From: JANMCE01 sp963791625
Lineage (GTDB): Bacteria; Actinomycetota; Acidimicrobiia; Acidimicrobiales; Ilumatobacteraceae
Direction of reading: 5' to 3'
Length of the DNA stretch: 64,000 nt
Assembly (NCBI GenBank): GCA_963791625.1
Contig: CAWBTA010000006.1
Coordinates: forward strand, 1,550,001-1,614,000
Within the stretch, counting starts at the first letter, position 1; every line of letters begins with the position of its first letter. Position numbers and translations under genes: made by a program. Under the pieces are notes generated by a model, which was not told the origin of the DNA, did not search any database, and saw nothing but the letters and a program-made list of their open reading frames with translations. This document shows positions 60,861 to 64,000 of the stretch, in pieces.

Positions 60861-62177
60861 TCATTCGGTTGTCGGTCCGAAACGCTCGCCGCCACGCCCG
60901 GCAGCGGCGAGAAACGCGGCGCTGTGGATGAGATGGGCACCGAGAAGATCGCACGCCTCGCGCACAGCGTTATCACTGGTGACCACCACGACGGCCTGGT
61001 CGAGTGGCTCGGCGGTCAGCCATGACACGATCATGTCGTCCGCGGTTACCCCGGCCGGTGAGAATTGCACGGACACGCGCCGACGAGGCGCCCTGGTCGG
61101 GCCGACATCGGCGCCGTCGAATACGACGATGATCTGTGTCCCGAACCGAGCCTGCATTTCGTCGGCCAGGTCCAAAAGCTGCTCGCGTTGCTGCACCAGC
61201 AAGGCCCGCGGGAACGCCAATTTGGCCACGTTGTACCCGTCAATGACGACGATGGCTTCGACGCTGGTTGCGAGGAACTTGGCTTCCTCGCTGGTTCCGA
61301 CCCGAACCCCACCGGGCAGACGAAGGCGGTGGCGCTTCAGGCGACGCGGCTTCGACGATTTCTTCACGGACCGCAGCGGCGGCACGAGATGCACCACCGG
61401 CGCCGTGCGCGCAGGAGCCGCATTCTCTGGTCGATACAGGGAGCGGCGCACCACCGCGAGGGCTTCGGCGAAGGCCATGTTGGCCTCCTCGGCGGCTGTC
61501 AGATCGGCGGACAGGCGGGCGAAGTCAACCGTATCGGGATCAGGGATGAACACCGCGTCCCACGGGCCGACGTCGCGCTCGTCGCGCTCGTCATCCCGTT
61601 CCTGCTCCATACGATCGATCGTGTCGGTGAGGTCGCGCACTTCGCGCAGGAGACTGACCCGATCGGCTTCGCTGCGTTCCAGCTTGCTGCGCAGCCCCGA
61701 AATCTCGCGCTCCATCCCGGCGCGGGTTCGTTCGGCTCTGGTCGCGGCTGCTTCGGCGTCGTGGATCTGTCGTCGCGCCAGTTCAAGTTCGGTGTTGGCT
61801 CCCACCAACGCCGCCTTTGCGTCCCGGAGCGCCTTTTGGGCGCGAACCACCTTCGGGTCTTCCTTGGCGCCGGCCGGGGTCCGCTCGAGAAGCGAGGCCA
61901 GTGCCACTTCCCAATCCCCGGTACGGGTCAACCACACCATCCCGGCCGGCCCGACCGTTGCTTCGTCGGCGACAGAGAGAACCCGGTTCCGGAAATCAAC
62001 ATCGGTCGTGACCGCTTCGTAGACGGCTTGTCGCGCCGCGACCGGCATCTTCTGGTGGCGCAGAAAGCTTCGCACCACGGTTGGCACCGAAAGCGGCGGG
62101 CGCTGGCGCGATCCGACGGCCGCAACCAGAAACGCCAGTTCGAGCGCCGGTCGAAGGGCTTCATGGTCGGCGCTCAC
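60861..62177 (-). CDS. NYN-domain putative ribonuclease with coiled coil
   Basis: From GTG 62177 the protein has 438 residues. An N-terminal helical domain (SADHEALRPALELAFLVAAVG) is followed by a long coiled coil (about residues 130-220), a basic stretch (SVKKSSKPRRLKRHRL) and a C-terminal NYN nuclease domain with IDGYNVAKLAF, VVFDGADVG and TSDNAVREAC acids. NYN proteins cut RNA. The frame is open to 63104, but that part is antisense to the next gene. TAGATT is 7 nt before the GTG, and SOS boxes lie in the promoter. Confidence 0.78.
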   Translation of the reverse strand: MSADHEALRPALELAFLVAAVGSRQRPPLSVPTVVRSFLRHQKMPVAARQAVYEAVTTDVDFRNRVLSVADEATVGPAGMVWLTRTGDWEVALASLLERTPAGAKEDPKVVRAQKALRDAKAALVGANTELELARRQIHDAEAAATRAERTRAGMEREISGLRSKLERSEADRVSLLREVRDLTDTIDRMEQERDDERDERDVGPWDAVFIPDPDTVDFARLSADLTAAEEANMAFAEALAVVRRSLYRPENAAPARTAPVVHLVPPLRSVKKSSKPRRLKRHRLRLPGGVRVGTSEEAKFLATSVEAIVVIDGYNVAKLAFPRALLVQQREQLLDLADEMQARFGTQIIVVFDGADVGPTRAPRRRVSVQFSPAGVTADDMIVSWLTAEPLDQAVVVVTSDNAVREACDLLGAHLIHSAAFLAAAGRGGERFGPTTE

Positions 62178-62184
62178 CCCCACC

Positions 62185-62190
62185 AATCTA
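62185..62190 (-). promoter_or_regulatory. -10 element of a leaderless promoter for the NYN gene
   Basis: TAGATT on the minus strand is 7 nt before GTG 62177. SOS box 1 begins 5 bp upstream of it. Confidence 0.5.
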
Positions 62191-62195
62191 TCGGA

Positions 62196-62209
62196 CGAAC
62201 ATTTGTTCT
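62196..62209. promoter_or_regulatory. SOS (LexA) box 1
   Basis: CGAACATTTGTTCT matches the actinobacterial/Gram-positive LexA consensus CGAAC-N4-GTTCG at 9 of 10 fixed positions. It lies inside the promoter of the NYN gene. Confidence 0.65.
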
Positions 62210-62237
62210 TGCCATCGAACGCTCGTTCGTTTACGGT
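62209..62237 (+). promoter_or_regulatory. promoter of the DnaQ-UvrC gene
   Basis: TTGCCA (62209-62214) and TACGGT (62232-62237) are 17 nt apart. SOS box 2 fills the spacer. The -10 ends 9 nt before ATG 62247. Confidence 0.55.
62216..62229. promoter_or_regulatory. SOS (LexA) box 2
   Basis: CGAACGCTCGTTCG is a perfect CGAAC-N4-GTTCG palindrome, preceded by T as in the mycobacterial TCGAAC-N4-GTTCGA consensus. Its centre is 20 bp from that of box 1, about two helical turns. Confidence 0.75.
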
Positions 62238-62246
62238 AAGACAACT

Positions 62247-63890
62247 ATGCAACGCTCGTTCGATGACCTGGGTACGCCGCTCCACGACGTCACGTTCTGC
62301 GTCATTGACATCGAGACGACCGGCGGCAGCGCACAGGACGGCGGCATCACCGAGATCGGTGCCATCAAAGTTCGTGGCGGCGAGTGCCTCGGTACCTTCC
62401 AGACCATGGTCAACCCGGGTCTCCTTATTCCGCCCACCATCACCATGCTCACCGGTATCACGCAGGCCATGGTGATCCAGGCTCCGCGTATCGAGGCGGT
62501 ACTGCCGGCGTTGGTCGAGTTCACGGCCGGCACCGTGCTGGTCGGCCACAACGTCCGCTACGACCTCGGCTACCTCAACCTCGCGTTGGAACGGGGTGGG
62601 TACGCCCGGTTCGCGAACCGTTCGGTCGACACCTGCGCGCTGGCCCGGCGCCTCGTGCGTGACGAGGTGCCCAACATCAAGCTGGGCACCCTCGCGTCGC
62701 GCTTCCGGCTCGATCATCAACCCAGCCACCGTGCCCTCGACGATGCCCTCGCAACGGCCGACCTGCTCCATCTGCTCATTGGCCGCGCCGCCACCTTGGG
62801 AGTGATGGGCCTCGACGATCTCATTGCGCTGCCCAAGCTGGGCAACCATCCGCAGGTCGCCAAGCTCAAGTTCACCAACGACCTGCCCCGCTCCCCCGGC
62901 GTGTACCTGTTCATGGGTCCGCGTGATGAGGTGCTGTACGTCGGGAAGGCCACCAACCTTCGCGAGCGGGTGCGCTCGTACTTCTCCAGCGACGAACGCC
63001 GCAAGATCGGCAACATGCTGCGCGAGACCCAGGGCGTTCGCCACCTGGTGTGCGGATCGACCCTTGAGGCGTCCGTCCACGAGGTGCGCCTCATCCACGA
63101 GCATCAGCCCCGCTACAACCGGCAGAGCAAGGACTGGCGCGCCTATGCCTACGTGAAGTTCTCCATCGGTGAGACATTCCCGCGGCTTACCGTGTCGCGC
63201 ACCGCAGCCGACGACGGCGCGCTCTACCTCGGGCCGCTGTCGTCAACCTCGACCGCCCGACAGGTCATCGATGCCATCCACACCGTGGTGCCGTTGCGCC
63301 GATGTGGCACCAAGCTCGGGGGACGCAGTCGACCGCGAACGGGTCTGTGTACCTCCGCCCAGCTCGGAGTCGCGTCGTGCCCATGCACCGGTGAACTCGA
63401 CGCAGCCAGGTACGCCCGTTATGTCGCCACAGTGCTCAGCGCGCTGAACGGAGAGCCCGGGCTCCTCCTTGGCCCCTTGCAGGATCGCATGGAGCGGCTC
63501 GCCATGGCCGAGCGATTTGAGGAAGCGGCCGACGCTCGCGACCGTGCGGCCGCGCTCTCGAATGCACTCAAGCGCCAGGCCCGGCTCGATCGATTGCGCG
63601 GTGCCGGCCGCATTGAGATCGAGCTGCCCGGCGGTTACCACGCCGAGCTTCGTGACGGCCTGCTCGCAAGTAGCTGGCACGGGCATGATCAACCTCGGCT
63701 GCCGTTCGCCACTGCGGCTGATCAGCAAGGCCCGCTCCCAAAGGAACTGGCCGACGAGCTGCTCTGCGTGTCGGCGTGGCTCGACAAGGAAGCCCACCGC
63801 ATCCGCCTTACTCATTGCGACGGCGAATACCTGTCGCCGCTACGCCCCCTCCCCACCTTCGAACCCGCCGTCCACACCCGAGTCGGCTAA
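62247..63890 (+). CDS. DnaQ-like exonuclease / UvrC GIY-YIG fusion protein
   Basis: The 547-residue protein starts with a DEDD exonuclease (Exo I FCVIDIETTGGS; Exo II VLVGHNVRYDLGYL; Exo III HRALDDALATADL, ending near residue 180). A GIY-YIG nuclease domain follows (SPGVYLFMGPRDEVLYVGKATNLRERVRSYF) and then a UvrC-type region with Cys residues and a UVR-like helix. The fusion is common in actinobacteria (Rv2191-like) and is presumed to act in DNA repair, like E. coli Cho. ATG 62247 follows the SOS boxes; the 394 codons upstream in frame are antisense to the NYN gene. Confidence 0.88.
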   Translation: MQRSFDDLGTPLHDVTFCVIDIETTGGSAQDGGITEIGAIKVRGGECLGTFQTMVNPGLLIPPTITMLTGITQAMVIQAPRIEAVLPALVEFTAGTVLVGHNVRYDLGYLNLALERGGYARFANRSVDTCALARRLVRDEVPNIKLGTLASRFRLDHQPSHRALDDALATADLLHLLIGRAATLGVMGLDDLIALPKLGNHPQVAKLKFTNDLPRSPGVYLFMGPRDEVLYVGKATNLRERVRSYFSSDERRKIGNMLRETQGVRHLVCGSTLEASVHEVRLIHEHQPRYNRQSKDWRAYAYVKFSIGETFPRLTVSRTAADDGALYLGPLSSTSTARQVIDAIHTVVPLRRCGTKLGGRSRPRTGLCTSAQLGVASCPCTGELDAARYARYVATVLSALNGEPGLLLGPLQDRMERLAMAERFEEAADARDRAAALSNALKRQARLDRLRGAGRIEIELPGGYHAELRDGLLASSWHGHDQPRLPFATAADQQGPLPKELADELLCVSAWLDKEAHRIRLTHCDGEYLSPLRPLPTFEPAVHTRVG

Positions 63891-64000
63891 CACCCCACCG
63901 ACCCGGGTATCAGCGTCACGTCACCTCTTGCCGGTTGCGTATCCCGTGAGCTTTACCTCGTGGACCTGCTTCTGATCGTCTTTCATTCTAAGCGTCGCGG

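Overview
This 64 kb window is GC-rich, gene-dense chromosomal DNA from a member of the Actinomycetota. The order of the division and cell-wall cluster, a proteasome-activator (Bpa) gene, MtrA/MtrB/GerMN genes, DivIVA, SepF, a PimB'-like mannosyltransferase, a polyprenol-phosphate mannose synthase and a DnaQ-UvrC fusion all point that way. The absence of mycolic-acid genes and several lineage-specific small proteins suggest Acidimicrobiia or a relative; that class assignment is inference. No rRNA, tRNA, CRISPR array or prophage was recognised.

Layout. 1-900: the end of a plus-strand gene, then a ribbon-helix-helix antitoxin with a frameshifted MazF-like toxin. 900-10300 (minus): phytanoyl-CoA dioxygenase-like protein, GT-C membrane protein, nitroreductase, a hypothetical protein, then the set phosphodiesterase - bpa - dnaE. 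10379: an Rrf2 regulator. 10904-32014 (minus): one nearly continuous run read mraZ - rsmH - ftsL - ftsI - murE - mraY - ftsW - murG - murC - murB - ftsQ - ftsZ - yggS - sepF - divIVA - ileS - DksA-like - lspA - rluD. It starts at a promoter embedded in five MraZ boxes. Between mraZ and rsmH lies a long, nearly perfect inverted repeat, probably a structured RNA. murF and murD are missing from their usual slots although neighbouring genes still overlap by 4 bp.

32400-43300: lipoprotein, haloalkane dehalogenase, a broken M20 peptidase, a lipoate-ligase-like protein, acyl-CoA dehydrogenase, and a MoxR - DUF58 - transglutaminase operon whose end runs antisense into a DUF3040 gene. 43400-53300: dinB, polyprenol-phosphate mannose synthase, mtrA - mtrB (frameshifted) - GerMN lipoprotein, phosphofructokinase, an OmpA-like protein (frameshifted), glycerol kinase and an ACT-domain protein. 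53287-57566 (minus): a compact set queG - pimB' - membrane protein - SRPBCC - ROK kinase. 57639-59158: a complete IS110-family element with a candidate bridge RNA. 59226-63890: a GGDEF cyclase, then an NYN protein and a DnaQ-UvrC fusion that diverge from two SOS boxes.

Two patterns cross the window. First, many transcription-unit heads have a TANNNT -10 element 6-8 nt before the start codon, which is the signature of leaderless mRNAs. Second, at least four genes are broken, and in each the frame is restored by removing exactly one base. Uncorrected insertion errors in the assembly would explain this better than real gene decay.
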